DNA of 64,000 bases. Origin: Hydractinia symbiolongicarpus (taxonomy: Eukaryota > Cnidaria > Hydrozoa > Anthoathecata > Hydractiniidae). Shown piece after piece: positions 12,701 through 27,700 of this stretch. The DNA lies in the NCBI RefSeq assembly GCF_029227915.1, contig NC_079880.1:20646501-20710500 (forward strand), written 5' to 3'. The position numbers were made by a program, and so were the translations under genes. Below the pieces are notes generated by a model, which worked only from the letters and a program-made list of their open reading frames with translations, was not told the DNA's origin and searched no databases. Positions within the stretch are counted from its first letter, which is position 1. Every line of letters starts with the position of its first letter.

Positions 12701-15700
12701 CATTAGAATAAGCATTTTAACAAACTCTGGCAAGGTAAGCAAATTTCTCGTTTTATATGCATTTCATATAACAGACCATAATCTTCCTGATGTATTATTG
12801 TGATTAGAAAATATTATTTTTAAGTTTGTCCGAGTTCCTTAAAAATGTCCTTTCTTTATATTGCAGTTTCTTTTTTATAATTGTGCTTTTCCATAGCTTG
12901 CAACATGGTTGGATGAAACTTTAGCTGCTGTAGGTTATAGATTGGAGATTCCTTTGCAAGCATATCCAGAATTCAAAAGTCATCTAGTGACACAACTTCA
13001 TGTTTGTAATTTGTATTCATGCGTTCAACTTTCCAATGGCTCTATTTATTGGTGGTATGTTGGTTACTTTATTTTACTGTTCTGTTGTTTCTATTTTTAC
13101 TAAAAAATTTTGCCCTGAATTATACTTGTTAGCCACAGCAAACATACTTTTCTCATTTCTGTGTACGTTTTACCAAGTTTGACCAGTTAAGTTCTGGTAA
13201 AATTTCTGTCAACACAATTTTCTAAAGGTTCTATTTGCTTTCGTCATCCCTCCTCTTTTGAACAGAGAGGAGTACATTTCACATGAATTTATGTCTGCTT
13301 AAACTCCCACTAGAATGTTAAGGTATGCACATTTTATTTAGGGGTATGTTTCCTTATGAGCAAAGAAAAAAGATTTTAGATAAAGTAAAAACAAAAGCCA
13401 AGAAAAGTGCTATTGCTGGGAGTAGTCAGATCAAGCCAGGCACATTGGTAAGGGCTTTTGGGGTTTTACTAACATTTCACTAGACCATATCAATATACTG
13501 CTGACATAGATATCTTATGATATCTATGTAGTCTTTTTCCTCATTCTTTTTTTTTCTCACCAGTCACTCGTGATAAAAATGTTTCTTAAAGATATTCCTC
13601 TTCATTTTCCAAGATGGAAAGTTAAAAGCTTTTATTTTTATGAAGTTACATTGTGCTGTGAGACTTTGTTTACATTCTCTTGATTTGTTTTAGGTGTGCA
13701 TTAGAAGCTGTCCACTTTACTATCCTGGTGCTGTTGGCTTCACTACAGTTAACGGTGAACCTAGGGTTGGTAAACTGGTGGACAAAGCATGGGATATCGG
13801 TGAAAAGTGCCGTTTTAAAATAATTGAACCAGGAAGGAGCATTCCTACCAACATAGAAGTCAAAGAAAACATGGATAAGGGTGAAGGTGTCTCTAATGTT
13901 TCTAAAGATGACCAACCAAATGTTGTGACGCCAATTACTAGAAGTAAGTGAGGGTTGGGTGAAGTCCACTGTTTTTGTTGATGCTGGAAATGAATAGGCG
14001 ATTTTCCTTAACCAAGTTTAGTCTGTAATTTTTATGTTTGTTGGGGTGTTTTCTTTTTGTTAGAACGAAAATATTCAGAGGTCGAGTTAGGTTGTGATAT
14101 TTTAAAAGAAGAGGAATGGTGCTTGCAAGATGTCATATTTGTTGAAGAAGTACGAAACGTGCCTGTTGGTGAAGTATTAAAAGTAGATGGTGCTTATGCA
14201 ATGGTTCATTTTTCTGCACATGCCAAAAGTGATGCCAAAAGTGCTACTGATGTGGACTCGATGCTACGAGAAAGCGTGATACGTCGAAAAGATGAGTTGC
14301 AGGTATGTTAAATAAAATATTTTTTGGATAGTTTTTACACCCATGCTAAACCCGTTTTGTTTAAAAACTATTAAATAGGGCCTTTGTTCTGAATCATTGC
14401 AGACTTTAAGAATTTTAGTAGACTTTTGAGGGAAGACCTGCAAAAATATTCTCATCCTTTTTTGCACTACTTTTTTACTCTTATAATAATTATTATAATT
14501 GTTCAATAGTTTCTACAAGACTTTTGTATGATAATTTGACTGCTTCCTTTATCTATGCTCTTTTTGCTCATGTTCATTTTGTTTATTTCTGATTGAATTT
14601 ACGTTTGCACATACATTAAGTACCTACAAATTTCAGCATTAGGAACCATTGTAATTTATGGTTGCTTGAAATATATGTCGATTAATAATTAATTAATAAT
14701 GATAGTAATACTTTTACATTGAAATTTAATATTTTTATTACACCAAAATTTTTAATTTGGGTTTTTCTTTTGTGTAAAAATTGATTCTTACTCCTATCAT
14801 AAAATGATTTGAAAATTTTACCGATGACGATTTGTTTTTAGACAACACTACACAATTTGTACATGTTTTTACCCTTACCTTTACCTTAACTTCAGATTGT
14901 GAAATGGACAACACCACCAAAAATGCCAGAATGTTATCAGAAGGCTCCAAAGCAGTTAATAGTACCAGGAGGCTCAAAGGTTTTAACATTTGCACTTGAC
15001 AAAAAAGGTATAGTGTTTAAATGAGCTATCACTTGTCACTTGTTTGTGTTACTGCTTTGCATGGTTTTACTGACACATAAAAAACAGTATTATGATCTTT
15101 TTTTACAACTTATCGACTTTCGTAACATCAATGTGTCGTAGTAAGTGACCATCAATGTGTCGTAGTCAGTGACCATCAACTGTAATTGAATGAACCAGCT
15201 GCTATTTGAGAGGACTTTAAACTTATTCAATATTTTACATATTTTAGGTGTACATGCTATTCTGAAAACTTCCAATGGATTGCGTTACTCGTTGTTTAGT
15301 TTAGCATCAAGTCGACCTGAACCAGGTGGTAATATACAAAGTGAACCAGCAACATTCTTATCAAAATCTGTACCCTTCAGCTCTACCTTATTATCATCTG
15401 GAGTAGTAAGTTGTACTTAAGTTGTAGGATAAAGTTAAAACTGTTTTTACAGCAGTCTTTTCTTTTTGTTTGGTAATGTTTATCTTTTCTTCTTCCAAAA
15501 TAGAAAAAAGTGCAGGCTGAAAATGTTGTAGTATGTGTCCAAACATATTAGAATGAGCTTGTCATATGTAGCTACATAAGTTAGTCGATTTAAAGAACCA
15601 AACAATCTATTATTTATGTCAATTTTTGTGTAACTTTGGTGCGATTTCTTTCTATTTAGGAGTCGATAGTCCTAATGCAAGATCCAAATGGTTGTTTGTA

Positions 15701-18700
15701 TCCATTAGTAAAAGATAATGTGGGGGGCATTCAAAATCCAAGCTGGTCAAATCTTTCATCAATGACATGTTTCGTGTCAGGTCTAAAGAAAACAGAAACA
15801 AGCCAGATGTGTATCAGTATTTTGGTGCTTAAAGAGAATGAGTTAATGCAGAATATACTGAGATGTGATGGAGATGCAGTGCAACAGTATTTGTGTAGAA
15901 TTAAAGACGATCAAGGTAACATAATTTAAAATTTTATGTAAGAGGATTTTGCTCAATTTTGTTCTGTTACTTTTTATGTTTTTTAAGAGAAAAATTGTAG
16001 TTGACATTCCAGACTAAAACTAACATTGAATTACCCTTTTGTTCAAAAATCTACATCTTAAGCAAGTAAAATTTGTCTCTTTTTTTTAGAATTAATACAT
16101 TCTGCAGTCAACAGTAATTGTGATGGAAACCGAAATGTAGTGCATGTTTGCATTTCGACGTGTCGTCCTGCTTCTTCGAAGTCTTTCAAAATGTCCAGTC
16201 AATCTAGCAACACACTGGAATCTAATGCTAGTAAAGGAGGTAGGAGAACAAGAAAAACTGTCATATGTAATTGTTGACTGAAAAAAAAATTCCACTGTCA
16301 GTTTCTATTAGTTGATAGCCTGTAGAAAAATTCACGGGACTACCTGCCCTTTATATTCACATTTCGTCTTTCAGCAGCATTTTTTTTCAACAACATTTTT
16401 CTTATAAAAACAAAAAAAATTGATTTCAAGACAAGTAAACAAGCAAGTAAAATAGATGTTGGATAAATAAAAAAAATGAGAAACTACGTAAAAGCAGGAA
16501 GGGAATTATGTCGCAGAATCTCGTGGTAAAAATTGTGGCACTGTGAATTATAACATAATCCTTCTATCATCAATTTTGGTTAAAACGAGAACAGGCAAGG
16601 AAAGGCTTGTAGTCAGCCATAGATCCAGCTTCATATGTAGATAAATATATTACATTATACACTCGCATCATTTTGTTTTTGTTTTCAAAGCTATCTTCCA
16701 CAACAGTGTTGATATTGTAACTTTAGAAAGCGAACTATGGAAGCTCTTTCATTATTTTAATTCCTTGATGTCTAGAATTAAAAGACGAACCATACGAACC
16801 AACAATGTGGGTTCCATTATTCGATGGCTTGACTTGCTTAGATGCACTTTTGAAAAGTGAAGTTCTTCAAAGCCACCTGTTTTATCTACTGTCACAGAAG
16901 TAAGATTTTGTTAACATTTTTATTGTTTAAATTTATAAAGAAAGGTATATCTATATAGGGTTGACTAAAATATTTTTGTGTCCTTGCCGTTAAATCAAAA
17001 TAGTGCTTGAAATTCTTTAAGCTGTGAAATGCCACAAAAGCATAAAGTAGGGTTATCTATCCTACTTTATGCCATCCAAGAAAAAAAGTTACACAATTAC
17101 CTTAAATGGATTTTATGGATCTTATAACTTCTAAACTTTTAACAAAATGGCTGATATTTTTGGTCCTAGAAGCGTGATATATGTGAAAAAATACATAATA
17201 AAGTTTTTATGTGTTAAACAGTTCTTCTTGGTTTCCAGAGTGCTCAATGTAAAAAACAGCCTTATAATATTTGTTGAACAAGTAAGAATATTACAACTTT
17301 TTAACAACTTTAAGTTTCATGTATCTTGTACAATCATCAGGTTACAATTAAAACATAACTTCAGAAAATTAATTAAAACATCTAGTTTGTTACCAGTTAT
17401 TATTTACTTTTCTAGGGATGCACTTGGATACACCCCCTTTATGTCTGCAGTTAGAATTCGTGCCTATGCAGCTGCCATTAAAATTTATAATACTATTATA
17501 AGTATATGTGGATCATCAACCAGTCAAAATAAAGAACAATTCATGGCAATGATTTGTCCAAATAATACTGATCCAGATATGTCGCCACTACAAATGCTCT
17601 GTTGCAACGACACGTGTTCGTTTACGTGGACAGGGACTAAGCACATCAATCAAGACATATTTGAATGCAAGACATGTGGTTTAGTTGGCCCGCTTTGTTG
17701 TTGTACTGAGTGCGCACAAGTCTGCCATATTGGCCATGAATGCAAGTAAGTAAAGGTGGATATCATGTAAAGCGAGTTTACTCTAGCCCAGTGTGGAAAT
17801 TATTGGAAATGTTGTAACAAAGTTGATGAACACTATATTTGCTCTTTCGTGTAACCGTGACTGGTCTTTTCTAGTAGACAGACAGATAAAGTATGGCTAT
17901 TGTTATAAAGCTGTGTTGTTTATTTATAGAGTTGTTTATTTAGATTAAAAAAAACATCTCCTACTGCTTATTGTGATTGTTGGGAGAAATGCCCGTGCAA
18001 GTCTCTTGTACCTGGTGATCAACCCCAGCGAGTGAAACTTTTGCACCTCTTAGTTGATGAGACAGATCTCTCTGCCAAACCAAATAAAAAGTAAGTATAA
18101 AAGATTGTAAGTTTCTGCTCTTGTTAACGAAAAGCTTTTTTTCCAAGTGTTTTTTGTTTTGTTTTTATTTTTATATTTCCATAAGATTTTCATTGAATTT
18201 GTGCTTAATCAACCAATATTATTTCTTCCGAGTCTGCTTTTTTGTTACTTTCGCTTAATGTTTTTTTAGTTTTTATAATAAGTTTGCTTGTATCGTTTTG
18301 TTAAACTTTCTCGTATATTTTTTATTGCAATATGCTGGGGTATTTTATCCTTGACATATCCATAAACATACTTCTGTAAATTTTTTTACAAGTTTTTAAA
18401 AATAAAAAAGTCTTGTGTCTGCTTTTGTTTGATTTGTAATTTCCTATCCCTTTTTAAATTTCAGAGACCAACATATTTTGCTGTTCTTAGCGAGAACTGT
18501 AGCTCGACAAGCTGATGAGCAGGTACAATACATGCCAAATAAAACACATTCTGGGGAGTCATCAAAGCAACGTGGTGGTAATAACATCCGCTCGAAGAAT
18601 CGCTCACAAACTCCACCATCTGATCATGAGTTGGAACCGCCTAAGTTTGCAAAGATTTCATTGGGATATATTTTGAAGAATTGGAATGCATTGAAGTCGA

Positions 18701-21700
18701 TGATATTATTTGGTTGTGATCAGAATGGAGCTAGAAGGTATGTTGTTTAATGTGTGCTGTGGAAAATAAGAAGGATTTTAATGGATAAGTAAGGGGTAGT
18801 ATAAATTTGGTATACAAATTTTGACCATGTAACAGCATTATCTAGACGACACTTAGAACATTTCTGTTTTATTTTTCTTACTTGGCAGACCTATTCTGTA
18901 GATTATGAATACAGTTTAGGTTTTTTGTGTTTTTTTGTCAGCTGTTGTAATGGAACTTTTATTACTATACAATAATTTTTTTAAAACAATTATTCTTACT
19001 GTACGGTTACTGCGAAGTAGAGTGCGCTTTGTTCTTATCGCTGTTAAACGAAAATAAAGCTTTTATCTTGTACTAGTCCTTAGCGTGTAGAATCCACTGG
19101 TTTGCCAGTCCCTAGGTTTTTAACCATTGTGTGTATTTCCAACATCAGTATTTCATGCATTTTTGTCCACCTGTCAGCCCAAGGTGGTGATAAATTTAGA
19201 TGCAATGCAACAATTTCGAACAAACAAAATAAAGCTATTATTATAGCGATTGGGTGGCTAACCATAACAAATATTTCTTCTTACAGCCTTATCAAAATTA
19301 ATGTTATTCAGGATTGCGATGGTCATAAAGTGAAAGCATGTGTTATATTTATAGATGTAAATGACGTGCCATCTAGATTTGCGTGCGTATCTACTATATT
19401 GCAGTAGTGTGGTGGGTTCATCTGCGGGACCAGGGATTTAATCTCTCCCGCTGGTAGGCAGTATGTTAGCAATGCGGAAATTGATGTGCTGTAATCAAAA
19501 AATGCCTTCACTGCAATTTCAGTAAAGCGAAACCTCGCAAAATCAAAATCTTTTGTATCATAAAACCTCAGTAAACATAAGCCTCTTTTAACAAACTCTC
19601 TCAGTCGTCATTATTGTTTTGTTTTTATAGAGCTAATGCATTAGATGATCAGATTATCAGTGCTTCTATGTTGCAGCCAGAAGAGATTGGAAAATATTTG
19701 GATGTACAACACGGTACTTCACTGCTGGATAATTTTGTTCATAAAATCATTGTGAAATGCAACTCTGAAGTAAGAATTGTTTTTGTTCATAAAATCATTG
19801 TGAAATGCAACTTTGAAGTAAGAATTGTTTTGTTCATAAATCATTGTGAAATGCAATTCTGAAGTAAGAATTGTTTTTATGTATGATATGATATGTATTT
19901 GTTATTTAATTCAAATTTTTAAGCATAAATTTTTGTAGTGTGACTGAGCCATGATATCACATAGAGAAAGTTTGAATCTGATCTAATTTTTTTCTAGTTT
20001 AATATCCTATCCTATTCTTACTTTTTTTATAGTTGTTACTTTATTGGAAACAACAGAATATGTAAAATGATTCTCTGTGCTCATCAGCATAAGGTTCATC
20101 TCCACTAGATAGAATATTCGAGCAGAGCAGAATAACTTCAAATTCAGATTGGCTAGTGGAACATACTACACGACCACAATTCATCCTGTCAAACAATCAA
20201 AATGCTCAAATTTATTCTGCTCGAAATATTCCGCCTATTGGAGATATACTCTCTTTTGATTAAACTTGCAAAAAATTAAATGTAGTAATGTTTTGATCCG
20301 CCATGTTTAGTTTCTGGAAGTACTTGTGCAAACACTTCTGCGACAGATTGAGCAAAATAACAGTGATGAAGTTTTATTAGTGGTGAAAAGATTCATACGT
20401 GCTGTTATTAGAGTTTATGTAATACTAAGTTCGTGCGCTGGTACCACTGCGACAAAAAAGAAAGGGTTTGTAGTGCTTCTCTTTTAATATGAGTGTAGTC
20501 TCTAAAACGTAGGTTAGTATTGCCATTAATGAATGACATGTTAACATAGCAGGCAGTCTTTTTTTTTGTCTTGGGAGTTAATTAGGCTGGAGTTTCACTG
20601 CATTAAGTTTCTCGATTTTTTAAATTTTTCTTGAACATAATCAGAATTTGAAAGAAATTTAATGAGATTTATGCAATTTTTAATTTTAGTTATTCCAACT
20701 TGATGTTTGGATTTCACTGTCAGTGTGTACATTATGAAGTTAACATTTTTGTTTTTAGGTTATCAACAGCCATAGCTCAATGCAAAAGAGTGTTTTTATC
20801 TTTAAATGTATTAGCAGCTGAAGAAATGGCGAACATTGCGGCAACTATCTTTGCACCTGTTAGAATGGGCGTGGTATACCCCTCATCACCCTTCTCCTTG
20901 GGTACTATTCCAGATAGTTCGTCTGTGAGTGATGAACTGTTTTCTATTTTGCCATTACCTGAAAGATCTTCTGTTCCGTATTCACAATCAACTCGTGTTC
21001 GATTTGCAAACACACTGACTGTGGAGGGAGGGCAGCCAGAAGAGGAAGAAGAAATGGAAGCCGAGGTATGAAACATAGAGTTGTTACGTGTGTTTTGGGT
21101 AGTAGAGGGTGCTGTAGATGTTCTGTGTAGCTATATGCTGCAAGTTCACTATTTTAGGAAAGCATAGTAATTGCAAGATAAATTTTTACCCAAACTTTTC
21201 TTCCCAAACTGCATGACAAATTTTCAACTGTGAAATTTTATCGTCACAAAGATATTTTATAAAACTGTAAATACGTATATTTAAAATTTAAAATGATTTT
21301 AAATACTGCAAAAAAACTGCCCTTATGGAAAATCTTTTGAAAATAATGAAAGATTCATAAAATAGTAATATTTTATAGTCATGGAATTTTTACTTGCGTG
21401 ATTTAATAAAATGTTTGCACAGTTGTCACTAATTATGACACTGCGTTACTTTTTTATTCGTGTTTCACTGTTAACAATGTTATCTGTAGGAGCCTGCCTC
21501 TCAGAGTCAGCTGAATGCCACAGAAGAATCTATAGAAGATACGCAGGTGCATGAGTCAGATATGGAGATTGATTTGCTGGCTGAGAGTGACAGTGAAAGC
21601 GAAGAGAGCAATAACGGTAAGAAAATAAGTATAAAAATCTAATGTATTTTTTTACCAGTGCATTAAGATACAGAAATCAGTCTACGGGCGGAGTTGCTTA

Positions 21701-24700
21701 CTTGTCGTGGCGAAGCTCAACTTCACTGGATGTGCTTTAGCAGTTGGTTAGCACGAATAACTATGTTTTCTTTCGTATTAATTTCCACATGTAAGACATT
21801 AAGAACGATATGGTAAGCCTAGAAAGCACTGAGAAACATTTTACAATGCAGATTTGAAGTTGCAGATGTGATATGTCTGAAAATTTTTATGCCGTAATTT
21901 TTAAGAATTTGTGTATATTGTGTCTTTAAGAATATCCTACTCTGAGAAATGAAGAGAAGTTAAAGTAAGATTTGCTTTTAAAACCTCGTTTACTCGGTTT
22001 ACTCTGACTATACTCGCCCCTACATAGTAGACCATTTGATTCCTACTGCTTCTAGAAACAACATAAATCCCCAATAGCATGGCAATATCTACAGGCGTTG
22101 TGTTCTGCTGAAAAATAACTTTATCTGCAGAACGTCAATACTTACACACTTGCGAGATTTTTATAACATTTAAATAATAATTTAATCGAAGATTGGAAAT
22201 TAAAGTGAATTAACTGGCAGCAGTTTTTACTTGAGCAGGGTTGCCCTGCCTTCTCAATCATTTCAGTTATGAAAGGTCTCCTCAAAGCTCCTTAAATTTC
22301 CTTTAAAATTAGATTTTTTTAAAACATCCTTAAATCTTCTTATTTTTAGTTTTTTCTAAACTACATGGAAAATTACATAGAAATGCAACATGAGTACAGC
22401 AAAAATTTTTCCTTATTTGTGACATAACCTTTAAAAAGATGCTGTCATCTCAAAAAGTCCTCAAATTTGACATTATAGTGAGACTGGCAACACTGTTAAG
22501 ATGAGTATTCAAACTTCTATTTTGTTTCAGGCGATACAAATGAAACACAGTCTAACAACACCACACCTGCTGCTACTACCAATCGCATGCGACGCGGAGG
22601 AAATGACGATCATTACTTTTCGACAGCTGAAACATCAGATGGTGAAGAAGATGAAGAAGTGGAAGAGGATGAAGATGACGATGAGGATGAAGATGATGAA
22701 AACGTTGGTGAAACCACAGAGAATAGAAATACATTCGGTATGGGTTTTTCTCAGAGTCATGGAAATATTTTCACGCAGGGTTAAGATCAAGTTAATGGTT
22801 CTTTTCTTTAAGCAGTGTGTCAAATTTTCTCTTGTTTTTCTTTCATAAGTATCTAAACATTGTTTATTCAAGGTTTAGATGTATAGACATTAGTTCAATG
22901 TGAAGAGTAAACGAATGAAATTGTTAGGGTGTCACATTAAACTAGTTGCTATACACTCAAGTCTGTCATTTAAGACAGGCCCCGGTGTATAGCCACTAGT
23001 TTAACCCTTTTAACTACGATGGTGATAGATTATCACGCGACATCATGTAAAACTGTTTGTTAACAGTATACCGCATTTATATTTGATAGGAACAGGTGAT
23101 GGCAATACAGCTCCCCATGCCTTGCAATGGGCTGTCAGAAGCCACCAGAACGCCCAGTCTACTCCCACCACCACTACCACTGCTCATATGTCGGGATCAG
23201 GAATGGTTTTCATCGATACAGCTCAATTAAGAAGATCTGGAGCAAGTGCTAGTGGGGAAGGAGTAACAGCTAGTTCGAAGTTCTCTGCACCAAGTGCGCT
23301 GGCGAGAACTTTTTTTGTCCTCGTTAGAGAGGTAGGAGCAGTTAATGTGATATTTGGCATGTGTAGGATGAGTAACTGGAGTGTCAGTAACTGTTGGAGG
23401 TTGTACGGTCCCTGTGACTGTTAATAGATGCTCCGTCTCTTTTCACATACAGAGATTTGAAACTGTCCCCCTTATAATATGTAGGGAAAACACTCCAGTA
23501 AAATATTTAGGTTTGAAAGTTAAACTATTGTAGCGAGGATAGTATCTTATAAAAATCACTTTTTGACTTCAAAGCTAGGTAAATGGGACATTTTCTACTT
23601 CCTAAGGTTAAGTTACTAGTAGTCAACTGTAATTCCTCATGTTATTCAGTCGGTGTTTTGCTACTATACCCGGCAATAACTATGACTTAGTTACACCCGT
23701 ACCTACCTCACCCTTCCTTACATCTTCAGGTATCTGACTTGCTGAGTTTGAGTGCAGATGAAGCAGTAACTAGCAAGAGTAGAGAGGTGACAGATCAACA
23801 TCTACATACCACGTGGAAATGGTTATGGCAAGTCATGGACACAACCGAAGCTCAACTGAGGTACATGTGACCACATATGATAATTTCGCTAGCCAGCTAT
23901 GAGTTTTTAGGACGGTCTAAGCTGTGTGTACAGAACTTTAGCAACTCTTTCTTTTTGTTAGATTTGGCGCATCATTAACAGCTGTATCCGACCCTACCCA
24001 TCCACAGCATCCATTGTTTGACTCACAAACAAAAGCAAAAGCAAATAGAGGGGGCGCCAGTTCCACCAATATATTGCGATCGTGGGGAGAGAACAGACGA
24101 AAAAAGTATAAAATCTTTAATAATCATTAACAAATCATCACTCTTAGTTTGTACGTTAGCGTAAAAAACATATATTGCCTCGATGTTTCTGCTACTTATT
24201 GCATTTTATTCCTATTTAGACGTGGTGCAGCAAGTCACACAGGAGCTGCTTCTGATCTACCAAATGGACGACATGAATACCTTACGTACATACTTTCACT
24301 AATGCGTAGCCATGACAACGAACACGGTGATTCCCTCCCTAAAGTGGAGATCACCTCATTGAGACATGTGGCTTACATACTAGATGCATTTATATATTAC
24401 TTGCGTTCAAATCAAATGACAGAATGCTTACCTAGCTCTGTGGATAATACAAAAAGGAAATCTTTAACTAGGATGGAACAGATGAAAGAAAACACTGTCG
24501 AGAAAAGGTATGAGTGTTTTCATAACAGAAATACCAGAAAAACTCAAAATTCCAGTGCTGTGTTATAGGATGCCATATAGGGCTGAAGGAGAGCTTAATA
24601 ATTATTTGTACAGATTAGCCGCCGTTATAAAATATATTTAGAGATATTTCAACGAAATTAACTGTATTTTGTCCCATTTATGTACTTACACACGTACGTT

Positions 24701-27700
24701 TCACTTTTTTAAAATTCGAGATTAAGAAGTGCATCCAAGAGGTTATAAATGGCAGCGTGTGTTTGATCTGGAAATTTGCACCCCTTGTTTCCGTAGGGTA
24801 AAGGCGGTTCATTATCTATAATTTTCTATTTCGCTGACAGGTAGAAGGCAAAAGTAGAACTATAGGAAAATTGAATTGCATGGTTTTATAAGGTTGCATT
24901 GCTTGGTTTTATGTAAATACCTTTTTTTTAACTCTGAAACCAAAAAAGATTGTTGGCCTTAATAAACATAAGAAAAAGAAGAAAGAAAAATAATAAAAGA
25001 TGTCGTTTCTTTATTTCATTTATTCATTATTTATCCATTTACCCATTCGTTTATCCATTCATTCATTTTTGTTCTCTTATATTCTTAGCGGAGGCAGTAC
25101 AATAAAGAACGAACCAGATAATGATGATGATGACGAAAGTATACAGAATGATGATCTGCTTAATACAGAAAGTGACGTGAAAGCGTTTCGTCATCAATTT
25201 TTTAAAAGAAGTGACTCAACGTTGGTGTTAGGTAAAAAAAATTCTCCATTGTAGCAAATATACCTTTTCCTCCTTCAAATACCAGGAAAAACGTTAATAG
25301 TGGCTTAATTTCGGAAACTGGAGTAGTAAGTATTACGCATGCGTTGGGGTATATGTAAAAGTAATCGAACTTATATCGTTATTAATTGAAGTATGTGGGT
25401 TTCCCGGGATTGGTCTTTCAAACCAGATTAAATAAAATTCCAAATTACTTAAGAACTATTAGGCAGTTGTTAATAATAAGAGATCTGGAGATGAACCTTT
25501 TTATCTCACATTTTAAAAATTTGATCTCCTTACAAAGTTTGATATTTGATTCCATCAGGTTACGAACCAACCGATCCCGTAAAAACAGCTTTAAAAGATG
25601 CCTTGCCACTCGCTGATCGACCGCATTTGCTCAATCCCGGTGCACGTAGAGATCAACTATTTGGCGTTGTGAATACTACCAATGCGGAGTCAACACCAGA
25701 TCCACCCATCAACATGAAATTTGATAATGGTAAGGTTTTTTAGGTATAATTGATTACATGTTGATGTTCTGCTTTAGGTTTGTTTTTGTGACTAGCAACA
25801 AACAAAACGTCTGGAATGAAAGCACTGATTTTAAATTTTTGACGTTCCTCTTGGTAAAAGATATAACTGCATTCTTCTGTTCTCCCACTGCTCCATCCCC
25901 TTCCCTCACGTGAACATTCATTTAACTTTCTTACTCTTAGCGATGACAAAAACTGGCGAAAAAACGTATTTCAAATTATCACCGAATGTTTATCTGGGGC
26001 GTTGGCGTATGTGTTTGGAACTGTTTGGTCGCGTGTTTCTTGATGACGTTGGAAGTGAACCCTGTTCTGTGTTAAACGAACTGGGAAAGTTTGATGTAAA
26101 AGAAGCGAAGTTTCGAAGAGAAATGGAGAAACTTCGAAATAGCCATCAAAAAGATTTGTACCTAGAAATGGTAAGAATTGGATTTGTTGTTGTTGTTGTT
26201 GCTTGTTTGTTTGTTTTTGTTTTTTTTTTCTCCCTTTAAAGAAATAGAATTTGACTCTTATGTTTCATTAACCTCGTTAATTTTATAAACATTTTGACTC
26301 GCTTAGTCCATGGATGTAGTTAAATAATTAAACCCCGAGGGCGTTCCGACACTTTCTTTTTCCAGTTTCAAGAAGGAAATTCGTTTGAAAAGTATTCCTT
26401 TGTGAAACATTAAATTGTTTAGAAAATATCCAATTGTTTTTTGCTAATATTTTTAATCATTCTTTCAGCTTGATAGATCAAGGCCGCTCTTACTTCTACA
26501 ATCGCTGCGCCAACTTAACTCGCAGTTTGGTCGTCGCGTACCAGGGGCCGGTCCGTTAAATATTCATCGTTTAAAAGTATCGTTCAAGGACGAACCTGGT
26601 GAAGGAAGCGGAGTTGTGAGAAGTTTTTACACCGCGCTTAGTAATGCGTTTCTAGCTGACGAAAATTTACCGAACTTGGAAAGTATATTTACAGGGTCGC
26701 GAGGTAACTAAATTTTATGGGTGTTGACGTATGTTTGTCAAATGATATTTCGATTGTGAGGTTTTTTTTAACTTGTATGTAAATTAGTTAATACAGTTGC
26801 CGTGAAATGCCTTACCAAAACTGAATTCAACACAGAAAAAAGTGCTCCTGCTATCCAAATATTAAAACCCACAATCCTGACTATCACTTCTAACTAGATT
26901 TTAGATTTTCCAAATTTACGTTTACAGATTTCCATGTAAAAAACAAGTATATCGATATACTCTTTCCTTTTTCTTATTAAAATTTGTCAGGAAAAATGGT
27001 TTATTATGGTTCTGAAAGAATTGGGAAACCACACTAAAAGTTGTTATTATTTGTAACAAGTAAATGATTTTTGTCGTTGAAAGTGTTTGCGGTTCATTCA
27101 GGTCTTACTCACCAACTACGTGTGCGCAGTAAAGAACGTGAAAGACGACGCAATTCTAGTGGAAACCTTCAATCTGGCATGATACCGAGAATTGTACGGC
27201 GTAACGAAAGAAATATGGAACACACAGCAGCCGAGATTGAAGCTTGTAAGTAACACATGTCTTGTAAATCAATATATGTAGAAAATGATTGTAATATTTT
27301 TCTTTATGTTCAAATCATAGGCAACCTGTCAGTTGACGCTCCTCCGTACATAGCTGGATCAAGTGGATCAGAACTGGATGATTTTCCCAGCGAAGAAGAT
27401 CTTATTGAAAACCCAGTGCCGGTGCATAAAAGAGAACTTGGGAGGAGAATATACAAAAAAGTCAACGCTATGTTCCCTGTATGTTTTGTTAAACTTTTTT
27501 TATCTATTCTTCTCCTGCATTAGACTAGTCACGATTCGGTTGCCGTTAACTTGTTTGTGTACCTCCTTATTTGGTATTTCTAGGAGCATGTTTCCAAGGT
27601 GACAGGAATGTTGTTGGAACTCACACCAACTCAACTCATTTACTTACTGACGCATGACGAGCCGTTTAAAGATAAAGTGAACGAGGCTGTCGATATCCTT

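Larger units (their letters stand above)
18465..21065 (+). other. UBR5: UBR5 exons 23-26: helical core
   Basis: Exons 18465-18737, 19631-19769, 20311-20465 and 20759-21065. Landmarks are [43 protein letters not shown]-like [34 protein letters not shown] and [20 protein letters not shown]. The 3' end of exon 24 with its donor site is triplicated downstream. The exon 25 donor is GTTTGT, weaker than the others. Confidence 0.92.

Noticed and set aside
17147-17415. N-terminal half of a 200-codon ORF preceding UBR5 exon 21
   Set aside because: Intronic read-through upstream of the TCTAG acceptor; family homology begins only at 17416.
19400-19470. Possible tRNA-derived SINE (minus strand, GATTAAATCCC B-box-like string)
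   Set aside because: No convincing A box and no tRNA fold; too weak to list.
20777-21076. Minus-strand ORF of 99 codons
   Set aside because: Antisense shadow of UBR5 exon 26.
22501-22848. Plus-strand ORF rich in Lys and Met
   Set aside because: Alternative frame of the acidic exon 28 of UBR5; the GA-rich coding repeat keeps several frames open.
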